Shown piece by piece: positions 43,919 through 51,321 of a DNA stretch of 64,000 nucleotides (its first letter is position 1; each line of letters opens with the position of its first letter). The stretch spans positions 248,001 through 312,000 of the forward strand of contig NZ_JAMZEK010000004.1 in the NCBI RefSeq assembly GCF_024158035.1. Direction: 5' to 3'. The DNA comes from Dyella lutea (GTDB lineage: Bacteria; Pseudomonadota; Gammaproteobacteria; Xanthomonadales; Rhodanobacteraceae). The position numbers and the translations under genes are program-made. Below the pieces are notes generated by a model, which saw nothing but the letters and a program-made list of their open reading frames with translations, had not been told where the DNA came from and made no database searches.

Positions 43919-44002
43919 GTGTAGGAGCCCGCTCGCGGGCGATACTCTTCGCTTTGATGCAGCATCAGAGCCAGAGCATCGCCCGCGGGCGGGCTCCTAC
44001 AC
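43919..44002. repeat. REP-like inverted repeat
   Basis: 25-base inverted arms (43919-43943 and 43978-44002, one mismatch) are built around GTAGGAGCCCGC...GCGGGCGAT, a dispersed extragenic palindrome known from Xanthomonadales and pseudomonads. The right arm overlaps the 3' end of the leftward glycosyltransferase and contributes its TAG stop codon. Confidence 0.85.
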
Positions 44003-45049
44003 GGGGCGGGACAGGTCGAGATGGCTGGCGAAAGCCTCGAAGCGCTCGACCACGTCGTCGACGGTGATCAGGTCCATCACGCCCGGCTTCTCGATCTTTG
44101 CGCCCCAGGCCAGTTCGTTGGCCGGCTTGCCGAGGAAGCGGCGTGCGGCGTCGTCGTAACGGTTCACGCACCAGCGACGGTTGGAATAGGGGCCGGAACG
44201 GTCCGGATTGCTGGCCGCGTGCAGGCCGAGTACGGCTGTACCCATCGCGTTGGCCATGTGCATCGGTCCGGAATCCGGGGTGAGTAGCAGGTTTGCGCGC
44301 TCGAACAGGGCCAGCGCGCGCTTCAGCGTGTCCTTGCCGGTCAGGTCGATTGGCTGGTGCCGGCAGGCGGCGAGCACCGCATCGGCCATCGTGCGCTCGA
44401 GGGTGGACGGCCCGCCGACCAGCGCCACGCGCCAGCCTTTGTCCATGGCGTGGTCGATCACCGCCGCATAGCGTTCGGCGCGCCAGTTACGCAGCGCGTG
44501 GCTGGATGTGGGGCTGACCAGCAGAGTGGGGCGATCGCCTGGCAATTGCTCGGCGGCCCAGATGCGATCGGCCTCGGGGACGGGAATGTCCCAGCGCACC
44601 TCGGTCTGCTTCAGGCCCAGCGGTTCGCAGAAACTGCCGATGGCGTCGAGCACGTGCTCGCCGCTGCGCGCCGGGATGCGTTCGTTGATGACCAGGCCAT
44701 GCAGGTCTTTCGAGCGCGCGCGGTCGTAGCCGATGCGTCGTTCGGCGCGGATGCCCAAGCTAAGCAGGTTGGAGCGCAGCGCCACCTGCATCTGCAGCAG
44801 GGCGTCGAAACGCTCAACTTTCAGCTCGGCATGCACAGCGCGGATGCCGGCGCGGCCGGCGGATTTGTCGAAGGTGACGAAGCGCACGCCCGGCAGGTCG
44901 CCGACCAGCCGGCGTTCCAGCTTGCCCACGATCCAGGTCAGGGCGGTGGAGGGCAACGCCCGCTGCAGGGTGCGCACCAGCGGCACCACGTGGGTGACGT
45001 CGCCGATGGCGGAGGTGCGCAGCAGGCAGATCGAGGCGGGAACGGTCAT
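43997..45049 (-). CDS. Glycosyltransferase family 9 (heptosyltransferase I-like)
   Basis: The 350-aa GT9 enzyme probably adds a heptose to the Kdo of lipid A core. It has the N-terminal LLRTSAIGDVTHVVPLVRTLQ motif shared by WaaC/WaaF, the acceptor-side VALRSNLLSLGIRAERRIGYD segment and the sugar-nucleotide motif LLTPDSGPMHMANAMGTAVLGLHAASNP. Its neighbour kdkA (divergent, 25 bases away) modifies Kdo, supporting a core-LPS role. WaaC-type rather than WaaF is inference from context. The stop lies in the REP-like repeat. Confidence 0.85.
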   Translation of the reverse strand: MTVPASICLLRTSAIGDVTHVVPLVRTLQRALPSTALTWIVGKLERRLVGDLPGVRFVTFDKSAGRAGIRAVHAELKVERFDALLQMQVALRSNLLSLGIRAERRIGYDRARSKDLHGLVINERIPARSGEHVLDAIGSFCEPLGLKQTEVRWDIPVPEADRIWAAEQLPGDRPTLLVSPTSSHALRNWRAERYAAVIDHAMDKGWRVALVGGPSTLERTMADAVLAACRHQPIDLTGKDTLKRALALFERANLLLTPDSGPMHMANAMGTAVLGLHAASNPDRSGPYSNRRWCVNRYDDAARRFLGKPANELAWGAKIEKPGVMDLITVDDVVERFEAFASHLDLSRPV

Positions 45050-45074
45050 CGGCTTGGGCTAGAATCGTCGCGCC

Positions 45075-45839
45075 ATGAATGCAGACAGCGCCCCCGACGT
45101 GCCCGGCACGAGCATGCGAGAACAGGTCCGCCGGGGCGCGGAAGGCGTGATTCTGTTCGACCCCGGCGTGTTCCCACAAGTCGACGGCGACTGGTTCGAC
45201 CCGGACTACTGGCGACGCCACGGCGTGCTCAAGACGCAGAAGGGCGGTCGCGGTGGTGTGGCGGTGATCGAGACGCCGGTCGGCGAATGCGTGCTCCGGC
45301 ACTACCGCCGCGGCGGCGCCGTGGCCGTGCTGATGGGTGACCTCTACCTGTGGACCGGCGCGGCGAGGACCCGTTGTTTCGCCGAGTTTCGCCTGCTGCA
45401 GGGACTGCGCGCGCGGGGTCTGCCAGTGCCCGAGCCGGTGGCGGTGCGCTACCGACGCCGCTCGCTCTGGTACAGCGCCGACCTGATCACGCGTCGCATC
45501 GCCCGCGCCGAGACCCTGGCCGAACGGCTCACCGTGAACGGCATCGGCACCGAGCTGGCTGAAGAGGTCGGCGCGCTGGTGGCGCGCTTCCATCGCGAGG
45601 GCGTCTGGCATGCCGACCTCAATGCCCACAACATCCTCATCGCGCCGAACGGGCTGTTCCTGATCGACTTCGACCGCGGCCGCCTGCGCGCGCCGGCCGA
45701 GGGTTGGCGGCTGGCCAACCTCCAGCGGCTGCGCCGTTCGCTGATCAAGCTCGGCGCGATGGAGGACCAGCCCGATGTCTTCGAGCAGCGGATCTGGGCG
45801 CCGCTGCTGCGCGGCTACGAGCGGACTTTCAGCGCGTGA
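45075..45839 (+). CDS. kdkA: 3-deoxy-D-manno-octulosonic acid (Kdo) kinase
   Basis: KdkA phosphorylates the single Kdo residue of lipid A core, using ATP at the inner membrane. The 254-aa protein has a compact kinase fold: RHYRRGGAVAVLMGDLYLW, an SADLITRRI strand, the catalytic loop HADLNAHNILI (Asp and Asn) and DFDRGR as the metal-binding DFD. The length is normal. A -10-like TAGAAT at 45060 suggests a very short leader. It overlaps the next gene by 4 bases (GTGA). Confidence 0.9.
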   Translation: MNADSAPDVPGTSMREQVRRGAEGVILFDPGVFPQVDGDWFDPDYWRRHGVLKTQKGGRGGVAVIETPVGECVLRHYRRGGAVAVLMGDLYLWTGAARTRCFAEFRLLQGLRARGLPVPEPVAVRYRRRSLWYSADLITRRIARAETLAERLTVNGIGTELAEEVGALVARFHREGVWHADLNAHNILIAPNGLFLIDFDRGRLRAPAEGWRLANLQRLRRSLIKLGAMEDQPDVFEQRIWAPLLRGYERTFSA

Positions 45840-46594
45840 GCTGGGCTCTGCATTTTCTCGGCACCGGCGCAGCGCATGCCGTGGAACTCGGTTCCTCGTC
45901 CGCGGTGCTGGAGCGTGACGGCCGCCCGGTGCTGCTGATCGACTGCGGCCCGGACACGCTGGACCGCTACGAGGCTGCCTACCGCGAGCCGCCGCGCGCG
46001 CTGTATGTCACCCACACCCACATGGACCATGTGGCGGGGATGGAACGTCTGTTTTTCCGGCTCTGGTTCGATTCGGAACGTCGGGGCCGCACCCGCGTGT
46101 TCCTGCATGCCGACCTGCTGCCATGGTTGCAGATGCGGGTGGCCGATTATCCCTGCGCGCTGGCCGAAGGCGGCGCAAACTACTGGGAGGCGTTCCAACT
46201 GGTGCCATGCACCCGCGGTTTCTGGCTGGACGGCCTGTGGTTCGACGTGTTCGCCACGCGGCATCACCGCCCGGGGACTTCGTTCGGACTGGCACTGCGC
46301 GGCAGTTTCCTCTACACCGGCGACACCCGGCCGATCCCGGAGATGCTTGCCGTACAGGGTGCCGGGGCCGGATGCATTGCGCACGATTGCGGGATGGTGG
46401 GCAACCCGTCGCATACCGGCGTGGACGATATCGAGCGCGAGTACGATGCCGCGCTGCGCGAGCGACTGTGCCTCTACCACTACGGCAGTGCGGCAGATGG
46501 CGAGGCCCTGGAAGCTCGTGGCTACCGCGTGGCGCGCCCGGGCGAACGCATCCCGCTGGATGCGCCGCCCGCACCGCGTGCCGACGCTGGCTGA
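45836..46594 (+). CDS. Metallo-beta-lactamase-fold hydrolase
   Basis: The 252-aa MBL-fold protein has HTHMDHVAG (HxHxDH zinc site), HDCGM with the later metal ligand, and a C-terminal LYHYGS with the last His. It starts LHFLGTGAAHA, like PhnP/tRNase Z-type phosphodiesterases, so it probably hydrolyses a phosphodiester; the substrate is unknown. It starts at a GTG overlapping kdkA and is likely co-transcribed, possibly acting on an envelope precursor. Confidence 0.8.
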   Translation: MSWALHFLGTGAAHAVELGSSSAVLERDGRPVLLIDCGPDTLDRYEAAYREPPRALYVTHTHMDHVAGMERLFFRLWFDSERRGRTRVFLHADLLPWLQMRVADYPCALAEGGANYWEAFQLVPCTRGFWLDGLWFDVFATRHHRPGTSFGLALRGSFLYTGDTRPIPEMLAVQGAGAGCIAHDCGMVGNPSHTGVDDIEREYDAALRERLCLYHYGSAADGEALEARGYRVARPGERIPLDAPPAPRADAG

Positions 46595-46734
46595 ACGTCG
46601 GGCCGCTTGTCTCGGTCCAAGCGTGCCGCTATCCTTCCGCCTCTTTGCCGGGGCGGGTTCGCCCGGCATGCACGTCGCCCTTCGAGGGTGGTCGTGTGAC
46701 CGGCGCCACAGGACGCGGCCCGGGGAAGTTTTGC

Positions 46735-46827
46735 GGAGAGGTGTCCGAGTGGTTGAAGGAGCACGCCTGGAAAGTGTGTATACGGCTTATCCCCGTATCG
46801 CGGGTTCGAATCCCGCCCTCTCCGCCA
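46735..46827 (+). tRNA. tRNA-Ser (anticodon GGA)
   Basis: The 93-base type II tRNA has acceptor GGAGAGG/CCTCTCC, a long variable arm (GTGTATACGGCTTATCCCCG region), anticodon GGA in CCTGGAAA, T arm GGGTTCGAATCCC and an encoded CCA. It reads the serine codons UCC and UCU. Confidence 0.95.
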
Positions 46828-46920
46828 ATTCGTGAGGTGCGCGACGGTCGAAAGCCGGCGCGGAGGTAAAAAAGCCGCCGATCCGATCGGCAGCGACAGG
46901 GCGTAAAGCCCAATGTCTAT

Positions 46921-47030
46921 GGTGGCCCCGTCGGTCCCCCCGCGACGATAGTCCGCAAACTCCGCCAGGTCCGGAAGGAAGCAACGGTAGTGGATGATTC
47001 GGGTGCCGGGGTGTGGCTGGCGGGGCCGCC
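46921..47030 (+). ncRNA. ffs: Signal recognition particle 4.5S RNA
   Basis: The sequence folds into the 4.5S hairpin: ends GGTGGCCCCG and CGGGGCCGCC pair, and the apical part carries the universally conserved CCAGGTCCGGAAGGAAGCA, followed by GGGTGCCGGGGTGTGGCTGG. It binds Ffh for co-translational membrane targeting. The exact ends are approximate. Its position just upstream of dnaX is conserved in many proteobacteria. Confidence 0.95.
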
Positions 47031-47140
47031 GCCTTTTCGGGAGCTGCGCGGCTGACTTGCCCGTCCCGACTTGGCACAATCGGCCTTTGCCCCCAAGTCC
47101 TCCCGGACCGACCCGGCGCAGCAACACAGGTCTTTCCCGC

Positions 47141-48802
47141 ATGTCCTACCAGGTACTCGCGCGCAAGTGGCGCCCCCGCAAGTTCGCCGAACTGGTGGGC
47201 CAGGAGCACGTGGTGCGAGCGCTGACCAATGCGCTCGACACCGGCCGCATGCACCACGCCTACCTGTTCACCGGTACCCGGGGCGTGGGCAAGACCACCA
47301 TCGCGCGCATCTTCGCCAAGTCGCTGAACTGCGAGCGTGGGGAATCGGCCGATCCCTGTGGCGAGTGCTCGGTCTGCACCGCGGTGGATGCCGGCCGCTT
47401 CGTCGACCTGCTGGAAATCGACGCAGCCAGCAACACCGGTGTGGACGACGTGCGCGAGGTGATCGAGAACGCGCAGTACGCGCCCTCGCGCGGTCGCTTC
47501 AAGGTGTACCTGGTCGACGAGGTGCACATGCTCTCCAAGCCGGCCTTCAATGCCCTGCTGAAGACGCTGGAGGAGCCGCCGCCGCACGTGAAGTTCCTGC
47601 TCGCCACCACCGACCCGCAGAAGCTGCCGGTGACGGTGCTGTCGCGCTGCCTGAAGTTCAATCTCAAGCGCCTGCTGCCCGAGCAGATCTCCGGGCAGAT
47701 GCGGCATATCCTCGCCGCCGAGAACATCGCCTACGAGGACGCCGCCATCGTCGAGCTGGCGCGCGGCGCCGACGGCTCGCTGCGCGACGGCCTGTCGCTG
47801 CTCGACCAGGCGATCGCCTACGGCGGCGGCGCGCTGAAGGCCGACGACGTGCGTGCCATGCTCGGCAGTGTGGCGCGCGGCCAGGTACTGGGCCTGCTGC
47901 AGGCGCTGGCCGCGGGGCAGGGCGAGGCGCTGATGCTCGAATGTGCGCGGATTGCTTCGTACTCGCCGGATTTCGGCGGCGTGCTCGATGACGTGGCGGC
48001 CGTGCTGCATCGCATTCAGCTGATGCAGCTGGTGCCGGGCTACCAGGCCGAGGGCGACGAGGGGGCCTGCGAGGAACTGGCCGCGCTGGCGCAGCAGTTC
48101 GCTCCGGAGGACGTGCAGCTCTACTACCAGATCGCCACCACCGGCCGCCGCGACCTGCCGATGGCGCCCGATGCCCGCACCGGATTCGAGATGGCCGTGT
48201 TGCGGATGCTGGCATTCCGGCCGGGCGAGGTTGGCGATGCGCCGGCGACACGTTCGATGCCGGCTCGCGCGATGCCAGCCGCCGCCACGGTCTCCAGCCC
48301 GGGGCATCCGGCCCCCGAGCGTGCCTCGCCATCGGAGGTGGCCGCGGCGCCGCGGCCGCCCGCGCCGGCTCCCTCCGCGCCGGAGTCGCGTCGCGCCGTG
48401 CCGACGGATGCCCGCGGCCTGCCCGACTGGATCGCACTGATCGACCAGGCCGGGCTGCGTGGCCCGCTCGGCCAGCTGGCGCAGAATGCCGCGCTGCGCG
48501 ACCGCGATGGCCAGACGCTGACCCTGGTGCTGCAGGAAGCGCACATGCACCTGGCCGTGGAGCCGATGGTCGGTCAGATGGAAGAGCGCGTCAGCGATGC
48601 GCTGGGCGAGCGCATCCGCCTGCGCTTCGTCAGCGACGCCCGCGCCGCCACCCAGACCCCGGCCGCCCGCGCCGCCGAGGCGCGCGATGCCGCCCATGCG
48701 CGCGCCGAGCAGTCCATCGCGGAAGATCCCCTGGTGCAGGCGCTCAAGCGCGATTTCGGCGCCCGCGTCGTACCGCAATCCATCAAGCCCGTGTCGGGCT
48801 GA
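47141..48802 (+). CDS. dnaX: DNA polymerase III subunits gamma and tau
   Basis: DnaX forms the clamp loader of the replicative polymerase. The 553-aa product opens MSYQVLARKWRPRKFAELVGQ, with Walker A GTRGVGKTT, a four-Cys zinc module (CERGESADPCGECSVC), Walker B VYLVDEVHMLS, the SRC motif and a Pro/Ala-rich linker (~390-450). A tau-like C-terminal domain follows. I see no obvious poly-A slippery site for gamma production. It is followed by ebfC and recR, the standard order. Confidence 0.95.
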   Translation: MSYQVLARKWRPRKFAELVGQEHVVRALTNALDTGRMHHAYLFTGTRGVGKTTIARIFAKSLNCERGESADPCGECSVCTAVDAGRFVDLLEIDAASNTGVDDVREVIENAQYAPSRGRFKVYLVDEVHMLSKPAFNALLKTLEEPPPHVKFLLATTDPQKLPVTVLSRCLKFNLKRLLPEQISGQMRHILAAENIAYEDAAIVELARGADGSLRDGLSLLDQAIAYGGGALKADDVRAMLGSVARGQVLGLLQALAAGQGEALMLECARIASYSPDFGGVLDDVAAVLHRIQLMQLVPGYQAEGDEGACEELAALAQQFAPEDVQLYYQIATTGRRDLPMAPDARTGFEMAVLRMLAFRPGEVGDAPATRSMPARAMPAAATVSSPGHPAPERASPSEVAAAPRPPAPAPSAPESRRAVPTDARGLPDWIALIDQAGLRGPLGQLAQNAALRDRDGQTLTLVLQEAHMHLAVEPMVGQMEERVSDALGERIRLRFVSDARAATQTPAARAAEARDAAHARAEQSIAEDPLVQALKRDFGARVVPQSIKPVSG

Positions 48803-48827
48803 CCCCAAGAGCGACGGAGTACCCCCC

Positions 48828-49151
48828 ATGAGAGGACAGATCGGCCAGCTGATGCAGCAGGCGCAGCGCATGCAGGAAGACATGAAGCGCGCGCAGGATG
48901 AACTGGCGAAGATGGAAGTCACCGGCAGCGCCGGTGGTGGCCTGGTCAGCGTGGTGATGACCGGTGCGCACGAGGTCCGCCGCGTGCAGATCGATCGCAA
49001 GCTGTTCGCCGACGACCCGGAGATCGCCGAGGACCTGGTGGCCGCGGCCGTGAACGATGCCGTGAACAAGGTGGCGGCGGCCAGCAAGGACCGGCTTGGT
49101 GGAGTCACCGCCGGCCTGAACCTGCCGCCCGGCTTCAAGATGCCGTTCTGA
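48828..49151 (+). CDS. ebfC: YbaB/EbfC nucleoid-associated protein
   Basis: The 107-aa protein matches YbaB/Ebf[34 protein letters not shown], a central [17 protein letters not shown] sheet and [29 protein letters not shown]. It forms a dimeric DNA-binding tweezer. The ATG at 48828 has a GGAG upstream. It lies between dnaX and recR, the usual operon. Confidence 0.93.
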   Translation: MRGQIGQLMQQAQRMQEDMKRAQDELAKMEVTGSAGGGLVSVVMTGAHEVRRVQIDRKLFADDPEIAEDLVAAAVNDAVNKVAAASKDRLGGVTAGLNLPPGFKMPF

Positions 49152-49168
49152 AAGCAGGAGTGAGTGTC

Positions 49169-49235
49169 GAGAAGTGAGGAGTGAGAGAGCGGTAATGCCC
49201 TCGACTCCCCGCTTTTCTCTCACTTCTCACTTCTC
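49169..49235. repeat. Inverted repeat between ebfC and recR
   Basis: A 19-base arm, GAGAAGTGAGGAGTGAGAG (49169-49187), and its near-exact reverse complement (49217-49235, one mismatch) flank 29 bases that can form a long purine/pyrimidine-asymmetric hairpin just upstream of recR. No T-run follows. Confidence 0.75.
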
Positions 49236-49254
49236 TCCCCCACTCCCCGCGCCC

Positions 49255-49857
49255 ATGTCCTCCAGCTCCCCCCTCCTCGCCGAACTGATCGACGCCCTGC
49301 GCTGCCTCCCTGGCGTGGGCGCGAAGAGTGCCCAGCGCATGGCCTTCCATCTGCTGGAGCGCGAGCGTGAGCGCGGTCTGAAACTGGCCGGCGTACTGGA
49401 GCAGGCGATGCAGCGCATCGGCAATTGCAGCCGCTGCCGCAACTTCAGCGAGGAGCCGGTGTGTGCGCTGTGCGCCAGCTCCAGTCGCGACCGCCACGTG
49501 CTGTGCGTGGTCGAGTCGCCGACCGACCTGGCGGCGGTGGAGCAGGCGACCGGCTATCGCGGGCAGTACTTCGTGCTGCTTGGCCGGCTCTCGCCACTGG
49601 ATGGCCTGGGCCCGCGGGAGCTCGGCCTGCACCTGTTGACCGAGCGGCTGGCCGAAGGCGAAGTGGAGGAGCTGATCCTCGCCACCAGTCCGACCGTGGA
49701 GGGCGAGGCGACCTCGCACTATCTGGTGCAGCTGGCACGGGCGGGCGGCGTGAAGGCCACACGTCTCGCCCATGGCGTACCGCTGGGTGGCGAACTGGAG
49801 TACGTCGATCGCGGCACGCTGGCTCACGCCTTCGGCAGCCGGCAGGCGGTGGAGTGA
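49255..49857 (+). CDS. recR: Recombination protein RecR
   Basis: RecR acts with RecF and RecO to load RecA at gaps. The 200-aa protein shows an HhH motif ([20 protein letters not shown]), a four-Cys zinc finger ([16 protein letters not shown]), a Toprim domain ([15 protein letters not shown]..., [13 protein letters not shown]) and a C-terminal Walker-B-like [12 protein letters not shown]. It starts [20 protein letters not shown] at 49255, inside a C-rich stretch without an evident ribosome site. Confidence 0.95.
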   Translation: MSSSSPLLAELIDALRCLPGVGAKSAQRMAFHLLERERERGLKLAGVLEQAMQRIGNCSRCRNFSEEPVCALCASSSRDRHVLCVVESPTDLAAVEQATGYRGQYFVLLGRLSPLDGLGPRELGLHLLTERLAEGEVEELILATSPTVEGEATSHYLVQLARAGGVKATRLAHGVPLGGELEYVDRGTLAHAFGSRQAVE

Positions 49858-49861
49858 GGCG

Positions 49862-50266
49862 ATGGAAGCGGAGCTTTCCCTGACGACTCCCGGCGAGGAC
49901 GAGTACCGCGCACTGCGCGTCGCGGCCGGACTCAGCGCGATGAGTCCCGAAGGTGCGCGGCTGGGCCTGCCGGCCAGCTGGTGCTCGGTGTGCCTGCGCC
50001 ACGAGGACGAACTGGTCGGCATGGGGCGCGTGGTAGGTGACGGCGGGCTGTTCCTGTTCGTCGTCGACATCGCGGTGACTCCGGCCTGGCAGGGCCGGGG
50101 GCTGGGACGGCGGATCATGCAGGCGCTGATGGACGAGGTGCACGCGCGCGCGCCGGCGCGCACCATGGTCGGCCTGATCGCCGACGGGACCGCGCACAGG
50201 CTTTACGAGAAATTCGGTTTCCGGCTCGTTGGGCCGGGAGCGCAAGGCATGCTGCTGCGTCTTTGA
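49862..50266 (+). CDS. GNAT-family acetyltransferase
   Basis: The 134-aa single-domain GNAT has DIAVTPAWQGRGLGRRIMQALMDE, with the Q/R-x-x-G-x-G/A acetyl-CoA loop, and YEKFGFRLVG at the end. The substrate is unknown. It starts 4 bases after the recR stop and is followed by the HIT gene after 18 bases, so all three are probably co-transcribed. Confidence 0.82.
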   Translation: MEAELSLTTPGEDEYRALRVAAGLSAMSPEGARLGLPASWCSVCLRHEDELVGMGRVVGDGGLFLFVVDIAVTPAWQGRGLGRRIMQALMDEVHARAPARTMVGLIADGTAHRLYEKFGFRLVGPGAQGMLLRL

Positions 50267-50284
50267 AACGAGAGGAACCAAGCC

Positions 50285-50629
50285 ATGGGCGACACGATCT
50301 TCGGCAAGATCATCAAGCGCGAGATTCCCGCCGACATCGTCTACGAGGACGACGAGGTGCTCGCTTTCCGCGACCTCAATCCGCAGGCGCCGGTGCACGT
50401 GCTGTTCATCCCGAAGCGGGCCATCGCCACGCTCAACGACGCCACGCCCGATGACGCGGCCCTGCTCGGCAAGGTGCTGCTGGCCGCGGCGGACTACGCG
50501 AAGCAGGAGGGCTTTGCCGAGGACGGCTATCGCACGGTCGTCAACTGCAACACCCACGGTGGACAGACCGTCTACCACCTGCACGTGCACTTGCTGGCCG
50601 GCCGCCGGATGACCTGGCCGCCCGGCTGA
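50285..50629 (+). CDS. HIT-family nucleotide hydrolase (HinT-like)
   Basis: The 114-aa protein has an N-terminal DTIFGKIIKREIPADIVYEDD and the histidine triad HLHVHLLAGRRMTWPPG at the C-terminus. HinT-type enzymes are purine nucleoside phosphoramidases. Length is normal. It is followed by a bidirectional terminator. Confidence 0.93.
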   Translation: MGDTIFGKIIKREIPADIVYEDDEVLAFRDLNPQAPVHVLFIPKRAIATLNDATPDDAALLGKVLLAAADYAKQEGFAEDGYRTVVNCNTHGGQTVYHLHVHLLAGRRMTWPPG

Positions 50630-50650
50630 GGTGCGCCGCCGCGAGCAACG

Positions 50651-50679
50651 AAAAACGCCGGCCAGGAGCCGGCGTTTTT
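50651..50679. terminator. Bidirectional terminator between convergent genes
   Basis: The stem AAAAACGCCGGC / GCCGGCGTTTTT has a 5-base loop CAGGA and serves the HIT gene and the leftward Slp-like gene. Confidence 0.9.
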
Positions 50680-50695
50680 CATGGGTGCGGGACGC

Positions 50696-51277
50696 TTACT
50701 TCTTTGGCGGCGGCGGGGGTGGCGCGGGCACCACGATCACCCGCGGCTGGTACCAGTACGGGTAGCCGAAGCCCGGTCCCCAGGGGCCCCAGAACGGGTC
50801 GTAGAAGCCCGGCGGGTACGGATAGTTCACGGTCACCGGACGACGCGGCCACAGGTACACCACGTCGGCTTCCACGCGCGGATAAGCGTAGTCGTAGTCA
50901 CCCACCTTGCGGGTGACCATGCCGTGCACGGTACCGGTGACGGTCAATTCGCGACCCTTGGAGAACACTTCCGGATCGTAGAAGCCTGCATGGCAGGCGA
51001 CGAAGCGGCCATCCTGCCTGTCGTCGCCCCGGCCAGCGCGCGGGCGGGCCTGCGAGTCGAGCGGATGGGCCAGCATGTAGAAGCAGGTCTCCTGCGGGCC
51101 GGGTTCGGTCTTGATGATCTCGCCGCCCCAGCGCACCTTGGTGCCGCCGGCTCCGCCCTGCTGGGCGTTGACTGTGCTGACGTCGGCGTAGGTGCCTTCC
51201 AGTGGCTTGGGCACGGTGGCGCAGCCGGCGAGCAAGGCGACGGCAGCGGCAAGCGTGAGCGTTCGATAGTGAGCCAT
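50696..51277 (-). CDS. Slp-type outer-membrane lipoprotein
   Basis: The 193-aa lipoprotein has signal peptide MAHYRTLTLAAAVALLAGC with lipobox LLAG-C19. The mature part matches the Slp/YeaY family (VRWGGEIIKTEPGPQETCFYMLAHPLDSQARP, a FVACHAGFYDPEVFSKGRELTVTGTV beta-barrel-like OB region). A Tyr/Pro-rich tail ends PPPPPKK. Slp proteins are stress-induced outer-membrane lipoproteins of unclear function. The start has a GGAG upstream. Confidence 0.87.
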   Translation of the reverse strand: MAHYRTLTLAAAVALLAGCATVPKPLEGTYADVSTVNAQQGGAGGTKVRWGGEIIKTEPGPQETCFYMLAHPLDSQARPRAGRGDDRQDGRFVACHAGFYDPEVFSKGRELTVTGTVHGMVTRKVGDYDYAYPRVEADVVYLWPRRPVTVNYPYPPGFYDPFWGPWGPGFGYPYWYQPRVIVVPAPPPPPPKK

Positions 51278-51321
51278 GAGTCTCTCCAGCAGGGACGATG
51301 GACGTGCCATCGCGTCGATGT

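Noticed and set aside
46735..46827. tRNA-Ser or tRNA-Pro as the island attachment site
   Set aside because: Both tRNAs are distant from the island borders; the direct repeat maps to the DUF6165 gene.
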